A DNA stretch of 64,000 nt, taken from assembly GCA_963169105.1 (NCBI GenBank), contig OY720632.1:1674001-1738000 (forward strand), written 5' to 3'. The number at the start of each line of letters is the position of its first letter. Within the stretch, counting starts at the first letter, position 1. Positions 50,502 through 60,685 of the stretch are shown here, piece by piece. Source of the stretch: Ceriagrion tenellum. Lineage: Eukaryota; Arthropoda; Insecta; Odonata; Coenagrionidae. Made by a program: the position numbers and the translations under genes. The notes beneath the pieces were generated by a model, which searched no databases, was not told the origin of the DNA, and saw only the letters and a program-made list of their open reading frames with translations.

Positions 50502-50575
50502 CCGCCCTTTTAGTCGCCTCTTACGACAAGCAGGGATACTGCGGGAGTATTCTCCATCCCCCTACCCGCAGGGGT
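50502..50575 (-). other. Near-invariant 74-bp 5' terminal module, element 2
   Basis: By eye identical to 62383-62456 of element 3 and one base different from 2291-2364 of element 1. It ends one base before the target duplication. Confidence 0.85.
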
Positions 50576-50576
50576 A

Positions 50577-50588
50577 TTTCTTCTTGTC
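50577..50588. repeat. Target-site duplication of element 2, right copy
   Basis: TTTCTTCTTGTC, identical to 44801-44812. Confidence 0.9.
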
Positions 50589-52127
50589 TTTTCCTGGCTT
50601 GGGTATCATTACCATTGTAATCCTTTTCCAGGAATCAGGGTAGTATCCAATACAGAGTATGGCATTAAAGATAGTCATCAGGAGTGGGGCGCAAGCAGGG
50701 ACCTTTTTGACATGAAGGGTGGTTATTCCGTCGTCGCCCGGCGCCTTGTTCTTCCACGGTCTGCTTTCCTCCATTTCCTCTGCAGAGATTGGTTGGAGTA
50801 CCGGGTCGCCCTCTATCCTGGCTGGTGTCTGTAATGGTCTTAAAAGTATTTCTGCCGTCTGCACTGCCCTCGTGCATCTGTCTTTTTTGACTTCGTCAAA
50901 GAGGGGATCTTCGGCGGGCGTGTAAATTTCCGACAGGACTCTCCGGAATTCCTCAGCTTTTGCTGTAGCATCAGCGAGCGGAACCCCAGTAATGTCAGTT
51001 AACGGGCATGTTTTAGCCTTGTGTTGTCCTGTCAGTATTTTGAATTTTCTCCAGAATGCGCCGCCGTCCCTGTAATCGAGTGTTCTGCAGGCATTTTCCC
51101 AACTTTTTTCCTTCTGCTGAATGACCTTCCTTCTGATGATGGCATTCATTCTATTCCATTCAGTCTTTAGGTCGGGGTCTTTTGTTCTAACCCAATCCCG
51201 GTATATCGACCTCTTTTGTTTAATCATATCCACCACATCCCTGGGTAGTGGTGGCCTCTTCGGGTCGATTGTTTTCGTCGGGATGCAGCCCGCAGCCTCC
51301 TTAAAGGCGTCCTCCATTCTCTTTAGGGCACTGTCCACCTGGTCCGTTGTTTCTACGCCTTCAATGTCCTTCGTCCTTTCAGCGATTGTGCTGTTGAATG
51401 TTTCCCAGTCTGCCTTCTTGTAGTCGGGCCGGGTGACGGAGATGCAAGGGAGAGGATCCACGAGGTAGAGGGGGAAGGAAAAGGGCAAGTGATCGGAAGT
51501 AAGGCAATCGTGCACCGTCACGTCACCCGAGAGTGACATGAGGTTTCCGGTTACCAGGGCATGGTCGGGGTATGAACACCCATTGCCCACGAAGGTGGGC
51601 GACGGGATATCCAGGCGGGTTAGGGAGTGCTGCAGAAGGTAGGTTTGCAGAATCCTCCCCTTGGCATTCGTCACCTGGTCCCTGAAGGAGGTGTTCCTTG
51701 CATTTAGGTCTCCTATAATTATGGCTGTGGGACAGGACACTAGTATGTGGTCTAGGAGCTTTACCGGGAGTTCTACGTTGGGCCTGGAATAAATAACACA
51801 GATTAAAATCATCCTCCTTTTAATGTGGACCCGGGCGAGAACTGCTTCATTCCCCGGGGTGAGGCAGTCTTGTGGGATGTCTTCCCTGACGGCGGCTATG
51901 TCATTGAGGATTAGCAGTGTGGTGCCTCCCGATGTGTTGCCAAGCCTCGCGGTGCTGAATTCCTGAAATCCAGAGATATTTACACTTGAGTTGGGACGCA
52001 GATAGGTCTCCACCAGCCCCATGATGGCGACCTTCGTTGTCCTTATGTGCTCTTTCAGGAGGGGCCTATTTTGGCCCAAGCCACCGCGAATATTTATAAA
52101 AGATACCCTCGACTTATCATTGGCCAT
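50577..52127 (-). pseudogene. Jockey-like ORF2, endonuclease and start of reverse transcriptase (before the insertion)
   Basis: Starts at ATG 52127 (MANDKSRVSFINIRGG) and stays open for 517 codons until element 2 interrupts it after IPKPGKDKKK. Endonuclease motifs: INIRGG at about residue 11, Glu40 in VETYLRP, IIIGDLNARN around 137-145, and SDHLPF at 211-216. The linker and RT fingers follow (APGDDGIT, PDSWKRITMVMIPKPGKD). With 44800-43346 the original protein would have been about 1000 residues, normal for the clade. Four extra codons past the insertion point belong to element 2. The start overlaps the end of ORF1. Confidence 0.9.
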
Positions 52128-53678
52128 TGAAGAGGTCAGAGAAGAGCGATGGGAAAGCCGGACGCGGGGAGTACAGCGGGGTGACTGTCATCCCCAGTAC
52201 GGTCTTTGCCGCATCGTTGATGGCTCGACCTACTGCCTGGCGCTGATCTTGGTGGATGTTGGTCAGCACCATCGTCAGCAGGTGGAGGAGCTCCTTCCTC
52301 GTCACTGGCTTCGCGTCCACGGGGAGGGCGGGGATGGCCTGCAAAACAGACGGGTCGCGGTGAATTGGGGCGGCCGCGCCGAGCGAGGGCGGTGCGCGGG
52401 GACGTCGGGGACAACTCCCATCGCCCGCCCTGTGCTCGCCGCCGCAGTCCGGGCAGCGCGCCTGACGGACCGTGCCTTACCCCCCCCGGCGTGGACCGGA
52501 AGGGCGTCCGCGACGAGCCCGCTCGTCACTCCGCCGAGACTGCTTGGCCTGGGAAGTGGGGGAGGGGGGCTTGGATGCTTCGCATCGGTAACTTCTCCCA
52601 TAGAAGGTTATCCCGCGTCGCATCAGGTCCCTGCATCGGTCCTCTGCATGGAGCTCCGTGACGACTCGCATCACGGTGCTCGGCCTCTTCGTCCGCCTGG
52701 CCCTGATCCTCCAGATGACGAGGACAGGAACACCAAGGTCCTGCAGGCCGTCCCTGATGTCCTTCTCCGGCGTCGCATAGTCCACCCCTTTAACGACGAA
52801 GGAGGTGTTCTGAATAAATGACTCAGACCTAGGGACTTTATGTTTAGGGACGGAGCGGGGACCCAGCGGATAAGAGACCCGTATGGGCTCTCCTACTAGG
52901 TGGGCCAAGCGTTTCTCTCCACCGTGTAAGATTTCCAGGCCCTTTCCGCTGAGCTGGACTCTCACAGTCCTCTCGACGGAGCGCACGTCCATACGCGCTG
53001 AAGACAGGCTGGGGAAGGCCTGCTTCCAGCACGAGTGGAACTGGCGCTGCGTGGTATTCGGGGGTAGGTTGGCGATGGACACCCACGAGAGGACCTGCCC
53101 GGGAGGGTTGGGAGGGCGTGTGTCGGGGGGAGAGGGCCCTGACTTCATGGACCCAGCACGACGGCCCGTGGGGGTTGTCCACTCGCCAGGGGTGCTCGCT
53201 AGTGCGGGCGGGGCTCCCTTCGCAGGCCGGATGGGTTGTGGGAAGGGCAGGGAGAGGAGTGGGAGGAAAGGTCCATGGGTAAGGGGGGAGGAGGTCCGAC
53301 GATGAACGGGTTCACCGACATGAGGGGCGGGATCTGGGATGGTGGCCTGCTAGGGGGTGAGATGGTGGGGGGTGCCGGCCCGATCGGCTTGAATAGGGAC
53401 ATCCGGCCATTGGGTGTAGAGTGGCCGTTGTTAGATGTGGTCGGCGTGCTTGTTGCGGCCGCCGGTCTCGGGCCACCGACGGTCGGGTCTGTAGGGACGG
53501 GGGACTCGAAATCCGGCGACGCCACGGATCGAGCGGGATGAGGAATCTGGAAAGGTGGGAAGGAAGTTAGGGCCCTGACTTCCTCATCCGGGGAAAGAAC
53601 GGGTGAATTCCTCAGAGGGGCCTTAGCTCTGGGACTCATCGCAGGGCAGGACGCTGGGCGTGGGGAGGGGTGACCCAC
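52117..53678 (-). pseudogene. Jockey-like ORF1 (gag), frame-disrupted
   Basis: Three stretches together look like a Jockey-type gag. The N-terminal part is Pro/Ser-rich (53678 to about 53240). A middle domain is in another frame (53148 downward: VLSWVSIANLPPNTTQ, then FVVKGVDYATPEKDIRDGL and PSTVMRVVTE), like the paired folds before the zinc knuckles of such proteins. A C-terminal part holds CPDCGGEHRAGDGSC and ends at TGA 52117-52119. A frameshift must lie near 53240-53300. A TAA at 52477-52479 stands in frame just before the knuckle. Only one knuckle is recognisable where two or three are usual, so a compensating frameshift pair may hide there. Start uncertain. Confidence 0.7.
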
Positions 53679-54093
53679 GACTACCCTGGGAGCCCTCGGT
53701 GTGGAGGCGTCCGAGTCGGTGCTCGGGGATGCGGGCCATTGGGGGGAGGGGACTTGCAGGGGGGGTGTCCGGATTGGACCACTGCACGGGGCGAGGTCCT
53801 CACGGCCCTAGAGCGCAACCGGTCCGTCCACACCTCCGTGCGCACGCCGGTGAGCATCAGGTGGGCCATCGCCGCATCTGGCCCCCAGCCGGGCCAGTGA
53901 GGCTTGACCCGGTTCCGTTACGCGGAACCACGCAACGCTTGCCTTGTCCAAGCGACCAAGAGTAATAGGCACAGTTGAAGACTGGTGGGGGAAATGCCGA
54001 TAGGCGGCCTGTTTGCTCCGTTATTGGTGTGAGACTAAGAAGTTTTAATTCAAGTGACTAAGTTTTGATTAAAAGTTATTTGGAGTGAGTGTT

Positions 54094-54735
54094 TTGATTT
54101 GCCGCTCTTACGGCTTTCAACCAAGGGAGAGAACTGGACGCTGCAAAGAAGGCAAATGTAACGCGGAGGGGTAGTGTTTGGCCCTGAAGAGGGCCTTGAT
54201 TGGCCGCTCTTATACGGCTGTCAACCAAGTAGGCAAGGGACGCGGAAGGGTAGAGTGTGGCCCTGAAGAGGGCCTTGATTGGCCGCTGTTATACGGCTGT
54301 CAACCAAGGAGGCAAGGGACGCGGAAGGGTAGAGTGTGGCCCTGAAGAGGGCCTTGATTGGCCGCTGTTATACGGCTGTCAACCAAGGAGGCAAGGGACG
54401 CGGAAGGGTAGAGTTTGGCCCTGAAGAGGGCCTTGATTGGCCGCTCTTATACGGCTGTCAACCAAGAAGGCAAGGGACGCGGAAGGGTAGAGTTGGCCCT
54501 GAGGAGGGCCTTGATTGGCCGCTGTTATACGGCTTTCAACCAAGGGAGACTGAGCGCTGCAAAGGAGGCAAGGGTCGCGGAGAGGGTAGTGTTTGACCCT
54601 GAAGAGGGCCTTGATTGGCCGCTCTTATACGGCTTTCAACCAAGGGAGACTGAGCGCTGCAAAGGAGGCAAGGAACGCGGAGGGGTAGAGTTTGGCCCTG
54701 AAGAGGGCCTTAGGGTACCGCTCTTATACGGCTGG
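54094..54735. repeat. 5' UTR tandem repeats, units of 78-79 and 99-102 bp
   Basis: Unit starts (TTGATTGGCCGCT or close) at 54094, 54196, 54275, 54354, 54433, 54511, 54611 and 54710, so spacings of 102, 79, 79, 79, 78, 100 and 99 bp. The long units carry about 21 extra bases (GAGACTGAGCGCTGCAAAGG type) missing from the short ones. Each unit has GGCCCTGAAGAGGGCC, a quasi-palindrome, followed by GATTGG, the CCAAT-box core. The last unit is degenerate. Confidence 0.88.
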
Positions 54736-54864
54736 TCAAAGCTTAGGTACTCTATATACGGATCGGAGGAAAAGGACTCGACGCGGTGTAGTTTTGGTCT
54801 TGAAGAGGGCCTCGGGGCCCTCCTGAGGGTAAGTGCCGGTTCCCCCCCTTGTTGGCCGCTCCGG

Positions 54865-54895
54865 AACACCGCTCCCCCCCTGGGGGAGCGGTGTT
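54865..54895. other. 14-bp perfect hairpin with 3-base loop
   Basis: AACACCGCTCCCCC at 54865-54878 and its exact reverse complement at 54882-54895 flank CCT. Very GC-rich and stable, it lies about 130 bp beyond the tandem repeats on the 5' side. Role unknown. Confidence 0.85.
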
Positions 54896-55566
54896 GAGTA
54901 GTGTTGTCCCTCCCTACCCGCGTGTACTTATTGGACCGCTTGCCCGCAGACAAACGGAAGCTTCCGGTTGTACCCCGCGACTGAGAACGAGGGACTACGT
55001 TAACCTCGCGCCGCTCTTGTTTGTGAAGGGAGCTCCTTGGCGGCTAACGAGTGCGTTAGCGTGCAATGCCAAGGAGAATTGCGGGCCCTCGGTCAGGGCA
55101 ACGAGTGCGTCGGGGGCGACCGAGATGGTTTAGTGTGGCGGAAGCAGGACGCACAAGGACCGGGCCCTTGTAATCTACTTCAACTCCGAAGACCCCGAGT
55201 CGTTATTCCCCGGGCGGGGTGACTCCTACGGCCAATAGGGTGCTAAGCACCGGATACCGTTCAACCAAGGTGGCCGTTGCGAGCGCGAAGTTCCTACTGC
55301 CGGCCTGGAAGAAAAGTTCGTTCTGCGACTCGAGGTGGTCCCGCTTATATAGCCGGTGGCGGTGGGGGTAGCGACTGGTTGACCGCTAGGCTGACCGTTT
55401 GGCGCAATACAACAACTGACTCCGGAGGCTGCCCGGAGTCTACACCCTAGCTCCCGCTTAGGACGGTCTCCACGGGCGATGAACGTTGATTCCCACGAAG
55501 TATCTGCTGATTCCGTAGAGATGAGGTCCTAGAGATCTCCTTCTTCATCTCCAACGATGATCCGGT

Positions 55567-56816
55567 CTCCAATGCTTGAAATGTCTTTCTATTTTATATT
55601 GCGTTCCAAAACAAGTTTTAGAACACGTATATATGAGGGTTATTAGTATTTGCACTGGATAAATACTATATGAAACAAGTTTTGAAGTGTGTTTTAAAAT
55701 GATTTGTTTGACCATTTTTTGGATCAAATACTGAATTATATTCATTTCCTATTCACTCGTATAAATAATTTAAGATAATAAAACGGTATCTCGGAAACTA
55801 GAAAAACGCCTCCAGTTATATCTGCTTGCTGATTTCAGGTTGGAATATGTGATGTCAACGAGAAAATAAATAAATACTCGAATTTATTTCTCATCCCAAT
55901 GATTGATTTTCCAGCGTGATATCACTTTTATTGTTTGGTAGACAATAGGAAATTCCCTTCAGATTTTTTTTCTCAAACTTTCAGTAGTTGAAATTGGAGA
56001 ATTTGGATTATATCCAATGCTTGAAAAGTCTTTCCATTTCATATTGCGTTCCAAAACAAGTTTTTGCAAACGTATATATGAGGGTTATTAGTATTTGCAC
56101 TGGCTAAATCCCATATGAAACAAGTTTGGAAGTGTGTTTTTAATTGATTTTTTTGACCATTTTTTTGATCAAATACAGAATTATATTCATATCCTTTTCA
56201 TTCGTATTAATAATTTATGATATTAAATCGGAATCTCGTAAACTAGAAAATGGCATGCAGTTACATCTCCTTGCTGATATCAGGTTGGAATATGTTATGT
56301 CAACGGAGAAATAAATAAATACTCGTATTTATTTCTCATTTCAATGGATGATTTTCGAACGTTATATCACTTATTGTTCGGTAGAAAAAAGGAATTTCCC
56401 TTCAGATTTATTTTCTCACAACTTTCTGTAGTTGAAGTGGGAGAATTTGGATTATATCCATTGCTTGAAAAGTCTTTCCATTTCATATTGCGTTCCAAAA
56501 CAAGTTTTTGCAAACGTATATATGAGGGTTATTAGTATTTGCACTGGCTAAATCCCATACGAAACAAGTTTGGAAATGTGTTTTTAATTGATTTGTTTGA
56601 CCATTTTTTGGATCAAATACAGAATTATATTCATTTCCTTTTCATTCGTATAAATAATTTATGATATTAAATTGGAATCTCGGAAACTAGAAAAAGGCAT
56701 GCAGTTACATCTCCTTGCTGATATCAGGTTGGAATATGTGATGTCAACGAGGAAATTAATAAATACTCGTATTTATTTCTCATTTCAATGGATGATTTTC
56801 GAACGTGTTATCACTT
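55567..56816. repeat. Satellite segment between the Jockey-like element and element 3
   Basis: Just under three monomers of the same satellite, visibly more diverged than the main array (TTTTCCAGCGTGAT, GAACGTTATATCAC, AACTAGAAAATGGC). It resumes at TCCAATGCTTGAAATG, the same monomer position at which the array broke near 42980. It ends in GTGTTATCACTT at 56805-56816, the left target copy of element 3. Confidence 0.93.
56805..56816. repeat. Target-site duplication of element 3, left copy
   Basis: GTGTTATCACTT, a variant of satellite dyad B. The right copy at 62458-62469 is GTGTTATTACCT, two differences. Both share the T that departs from the usual GTGATATCAC. Confidence 0.75.
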
Positions 56817-56947
56817 GTAGGTAGGTAGGTAGGTTTGGATTTATAGGGTGCGACGACAGCTATGGTCATTTAGCACCACGGAGTATCGGTGTTAACAATC
56901 AGTGGATGTTCTTTTCATTTTTATACGGAGTTTTAGGATGTTGGATT
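56817..56947 (-). other. Element 3 3' UTR and CTAC-repeat tail
   Basis: On the minus strand GGTGC (56877-56873) and GCACC (56851-56847) can pair, followed by CTATAAATCCAAAC and CTACCTACCTAC. The final 52 bp are the source type of the stub at 48924-48975. Confidence 0.8.
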
Positions 56948-59900
56948 CTATAACTTATTATTTAATCCGGTCACGTTTAAAAATTTTACGACTTTATTAA
57001 TGGAATTAATGTTAACTCCAAGAACTTTTCCTATCTCTCCACGTATTTGTAAGTTCTGACGTGTACCGCTATACTTTCTGCATTCGGTCAGGATATGTTT
57101 CACACTTAAGGGAATATCGCAATCCTCACAAATTGGCAGCGACTTGTCTTCTGTGAAGAGGTAAGCATGTGTTAAGGCACAGTGTCCTATTCTGAGTCGG
57201 GTTATTGCGACCTCCTCCCTGCGGTTATTCCTCACAGAGGTTGCCCATGGTGATGTTATAGGCTTTATGGTTCTAAGTTTATTGCCTTGTAGCTCGGACC
57301 ACTTGTCTTTCCACTTCTTTAGAGCTACGCTTCGTAGTACGGCTCTAAGATCCTCGGCGGGTATCAGAGTTTCTTCGGAATCAGGTACATTCAGGGCACT
57401 TTTGGCGGCTAGGTTGGCTTCTTCGTTACCCTTTATCCCCACATGACCAGGGATCCAGATAAAAGAGACTTTGATTCCCTTCTCACCAAGGGATGAGAGA
57501 GCAAGTTGTATTTCCTGGACCAGAGGGTTTCGTGGGGAAAAGGAGGAAATGGCTCGGAGGCTACTAGCGGAGTCCGTGCATATGAGGTAGGCGGCATTTC
57601 CATTCTTGATTCCGTGGAGCGCCGTCTTAATGGCATACAATTCCGCAGTGAAGACTGAACAGAGTGAGTTAAGTTTCATCTTCGTGACGCCATGATGAGG
57701 AGACAACTGCACATGCGCAGGAGGTGTTTGACTTCGACCCATCCGTGTAAATGGCAGTGAAGTCTGAGTACTTTTCCAGGATTTCTCTAAATAGTTGCTG
57801 ATACTCCGTAGGTGTGGTCAAAGATTTACTGCAGCGGAGGAGCTCGGAATTACACACCGGTTGTGATAGTGACCAAAATGGATGTTTGGAGTACCCTGAG
57901 GGGTACACGTTAGGTAAAACAATGCCACTGCTATCAATATATTCCTTAAAACGCACGCTTAATGGCTTGGTTGCCTTTGTCCTGCGGTTAAAAACATCTA
58001 AAAACCGTGGGTTAAAAATTGCGTTAAAACATGGGTGGTTCTTCATTGACAAGATTTTTGCGACATAGTTGCACATGAGTACCTCGTGGCGGGTAGAGAG
58101 GGGTGCCTCCCCAGAGTCAGCATAGATGCTCGGGATTGGAGAGGTCCTGAATGCGCCGGTGGCAAGTCTCAAGCCAGTATTGTGTACCGTTGTCAATGGT
58201 CTTAAATAGGATTTTCGTCCGGAGCCGTAAACGAAAGACCCGTATTCAAGTCTTGATCGAACTAATGACCGGTATAATAAAAGCATGATAGTGCGGTCAG
58301 CGCCCCTAGTCGAGTGACTTATGAATCAAAGAATATTTAGTATTTTAAAACAATTATTCCTTACTGATAGGATGTGCTCGCGCCAATTAAGTCGTTTGTC
58401 AAAAGTCATACCGAGGAATCGGATGGAATCAACATAGGGAAGGATCCGCCCTCCAAGTTTTAGAACCGGTGAGACATACTCCCCCCGCCGCCGATGGAAG
58501 TGTATGCATTTGGTTTTGTCGGCTGAGAATCGAAAGCCATTCTGGCAAGACCATCGGAAGAGTTTGTTGAGCGACAATTGGATAAGTCTTCCAGCACTAG
58601 TGATGGTCGATGATCGGCAGAATATCGCCAGATCGTCAACATAAAGAGAACCCAAAACAGGGGGCCTTATGCAGTCCAGCACGTCATTAATCGCTATAGC
58701 GAAAAGTGTAACACTCAGTATAGAGCCCTGAGGAACTCCGTTTTGTTGGGTAAAAAGGCGTGATTTATGTCCGCCTACCCTAACTTTAAACACTCGATCG
58801 CTTAAAAAGTTTTGGATGAATGCTGCAAGGTTTCCCTTTAGACCCCAGTTCTGCAGGGTCATTAAGATCTTGGGCCTCCAGACCGTGTCATACGCCTTCT
58901 CTATGTCAAAAAACACTGCAACGACATGTTGACGCATGAGAAAAGCTTCCTGTATGAAATTATCTACCAGAACTAGGTGATCAGTCGTCGATCTTCCGCG
59001 ACGAAATCCGCATTGGAAGTTAGAGAGCAGATTACGCGTCTCCAGCCACCATACAAGTCGGCGATTGATAATCTTCTCCATTAGTTTACATAGGCAGCTG
59101 GTCAGAGAGATGGGTCTGTAGTTCTTCGGGTCGCTTCTGTCCTTTCCTTGCTTTGGGATGGGTAATACCAGGGACTCCCGCCAAGGTTGGGGGAAACTCC
59201 TCTCCAGCCACACCTGAGTTAGGGTTTTTAGAACTTCCGCCATAGCACTCTCAGGCAGGTTCCTCAGGAAGGCGTTGTGAATACCATCCATACCAGTGGC
59301 GCAGTCACGACACTCGTCTAGAGCAGATGTCAGCTCCCACATGGAAAACGGAAGATTATAAGCTTCCGTGATGCCCGACTCTCTGTACGATATTTTGGTC
59401 GCTTCAGCTCTCCGCCTTCTAACGTTAAAGGACGCATTATACGCAGAATCACTGCTCGCTTCATAGAGTTGCTGGCCAAAAACCTCGATCATTTCAAGGG
59501 GATTTGTAATGACCCTGTTATCCACTTTAAGACCAGAGATTTCATAGTTCTGTGGGCAGCCAGAGATACTGCGTACCTTACGCCACACCTCGGCAATTGG
59601 TGTTCGGTTATTTATCCCTGATGCAAATTCTTTCCACGAGGTTTTCTTCGCTTCCTTAACGACTTGCCGGGCTTTAGCTCGCAAGCGTCGGAATGCAGAA
59701 AGATTTCTCTCCGTAGGGTATTTATTAAATATTCGTAGCGCTCTTTTCCTTTCTTTGATTGCCACTGCACACTTCCACCATGGAACTCCTGGCCTACGGA
59801 GTGTTCCTTTAGACCGAGGTATTCCGCAACAGGCTGCGTCGATTATTTTTTCTGTCAGCACTTCGATGTTCTGTGCCCCGTCAATGTTTGCGTCGTGAGC

Positions 59901-60638
59901 AAAATTAAAATTTCTTTTATATATGGCCCAGTCAGCCTTGGTAATAAGCCAGTTATCAGGTTGAATAAAATCAATGCCGGATGTTTTCCGCAGATTGATG
60001 AGAAGAGGAAAGTGGTCGCTACCGCACAGGTCATCGTGAGCGGATAGACTGACTTTAGGCATAAGGCTTTCGGAGCACACGCAGAGGTCAATGGTTGAAT
60101 AAGAGCCATTAAAACTATTAAAGTGAGTTTTTTCATCACTATTAGGTAAGATCAAGTTAAAATCGTTAAAAAAAAGGTAGATAAAACGCGCCCTCTACTG
60201 TTGGCCTGGCCACTGGAACTACCCCATAGGGTATCATGGGCATTAAAATCACCAAGTAGGAGATATGGTTTGGGCAATTGGTTGACGAGAGATTCTAAGT
60301 TGAGACGGTTGACTGGCGCACCCTCGGGCAGGTACACGTTACATATCGTCACCTTGAGGATTTGGACGGTCACGGCAACGGCCTGAAAAGGTGTGTTCAA
60401 TTGCACTCGGGAGGTGTAAAGGGCCTCCCGAGTAGCAATCGCCACTCCACCGTGGGCCCGTTGGCCGCTGTTATCGTCTTGTCTAAATATATTAAAGCCT
60501 TTAAAAAAGCCTTGTCAGTAGGTTTAAAATGAGTTTCTTGTAAACATATACAGAACGGGTTGACATCTCTTATTAGGATACTAAGTTCCTCCTTATGCCT
60601 ATGAAATCCGTTAAATTCCATTGTAATATAAAACCCAT
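56948..60638 (-). pseudogene. Element 3 ORF2: endonuclease, reverse transcriptase, RNase H; four frameshifts and one stop
   Basis: The start ATG at 60638 (MGFILQWN) aligns with ORF2 of the relatives. Single-base breaks: near 60616 (after QWN), near 60500 (A lost before GFNIFRQDD), near 60172 (an extra T in a T8 run) and near 57696 (after CACAVVSS). A TGA at 58326-58328 replaces an Arg codon. Between these the frame is long and clean (610 codons from 60155). Domains: endonuclease (LQETHFK, LLGDFNAHD, GSDHFPLL), RT (NYRPISLTSCLCKLMEK, VFFDIEKAYDTVW, NGVPQGSILS, YVDDLAIF), RNase H with all visible acidic positions (YTDGSK, FTAELYAI, CTDSASSLRAI, WIPGHVGIKGNEEAN, the last Asp replaced by Asn), and the C-terminal CEDCDIPLSVKHILTEC zinc motif. 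Confidence 0.88.
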
Positions 60639-60685
60639 GAAATGAAGATTAAAAAACGGATAAAATCAAATAGGGTGGATTTAGG

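Larger units (their letters stand above)
44813..50576 (-). mobile_element. Element 2: full-length I-clade retrotransposon nested in the Jockey-like RT
   Basis: About 5.76 kb with both ends: the 74-bp conserved 5' terminus at 50502-50575 and a 3' tail ending in GAT repeats at 44813. Exact 12-bp target duplications flank it. Order on the minus strand: 5' UTR, ORF1, ORF2 (endonuclease, RT, RNase H, C-terminal zinc motif), 3' UTR. Both ORFs are damaged, so the copy is dead. It is younger than the Jockey-like insertion because it lies inside it. Confidence 0.93.
49981..50576 (-). promoter_or_regulatory. Element 2 5' UTR, presumed internal promoter region
   Basis: A leader of about 595 bp containing the conserved hairpin at 50044-50064 and the 74-bp terminal module at 50502-50575. 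A short GC-rich stretch near 50320 also resembles the other two copies; the rest is less similar. Confidence 0.6.
42981..55566 (-). mobile_element. Jockey-like non-LTR retrotransposon, interrupted by element 2
   Basis: A GC-rich unit inside the AT-rich satellite. On the minus strand it has a long 5' UTR with tandem repeats, a gag ORF1, ORF2 with endonuclease and reverse transcriptase but no RNase H, an AATAAA signal and a TTGACTT-repeat 3' tail. Without the nested 5.8-kb element it is about 6.8 kb. Jockey membership is inferred from the RT motifs (STIGKWFERI, AFDSVWH, AGVPQGTVLSPLLF, YADDTAI) and the lack of RNase H. Flanks: the left ends CCCATAGCTT and the right resumes TCCAATGCTT, at best a diverged 10-bp target duplication. 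I place the 5' end where satellite resumes; no independent mark confirms it. Confidence 0.85.
53679..55566 (-). promoter_or_regulatory. Long GC-rich 5' UTR of the Jockey-like element
   Basis: About 1.9 kb upstream of gag with no convincing coding sequence; open frames in it are products of the tandem repeats and GC richness. It holds the tandem repeats at 54094-54735 and a strong hairpin at 54865-54895. The stretch 54900-55566 shows no motif that I recognise. Internal promoter activity is expected for the family but not shown by the sequence. Confidence 0.6.

Noticed and set aside
54336..54897. Repetitive open frames of 86 and 160 codons in the GC-rich region
   Set aside because: They are translations of the 78-100-bp tandem repeats in the 5' UTR; unit lengths that are not all multiples of three break the frame.
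42971..55576. Clear target duplication for the Jockey-like element
   Set aside because: CCCATAGCTT and TCCAATGCTT match at only 7 of 10 positions, and satellite monomers vary naturally here, so duplication is possible but not shown.
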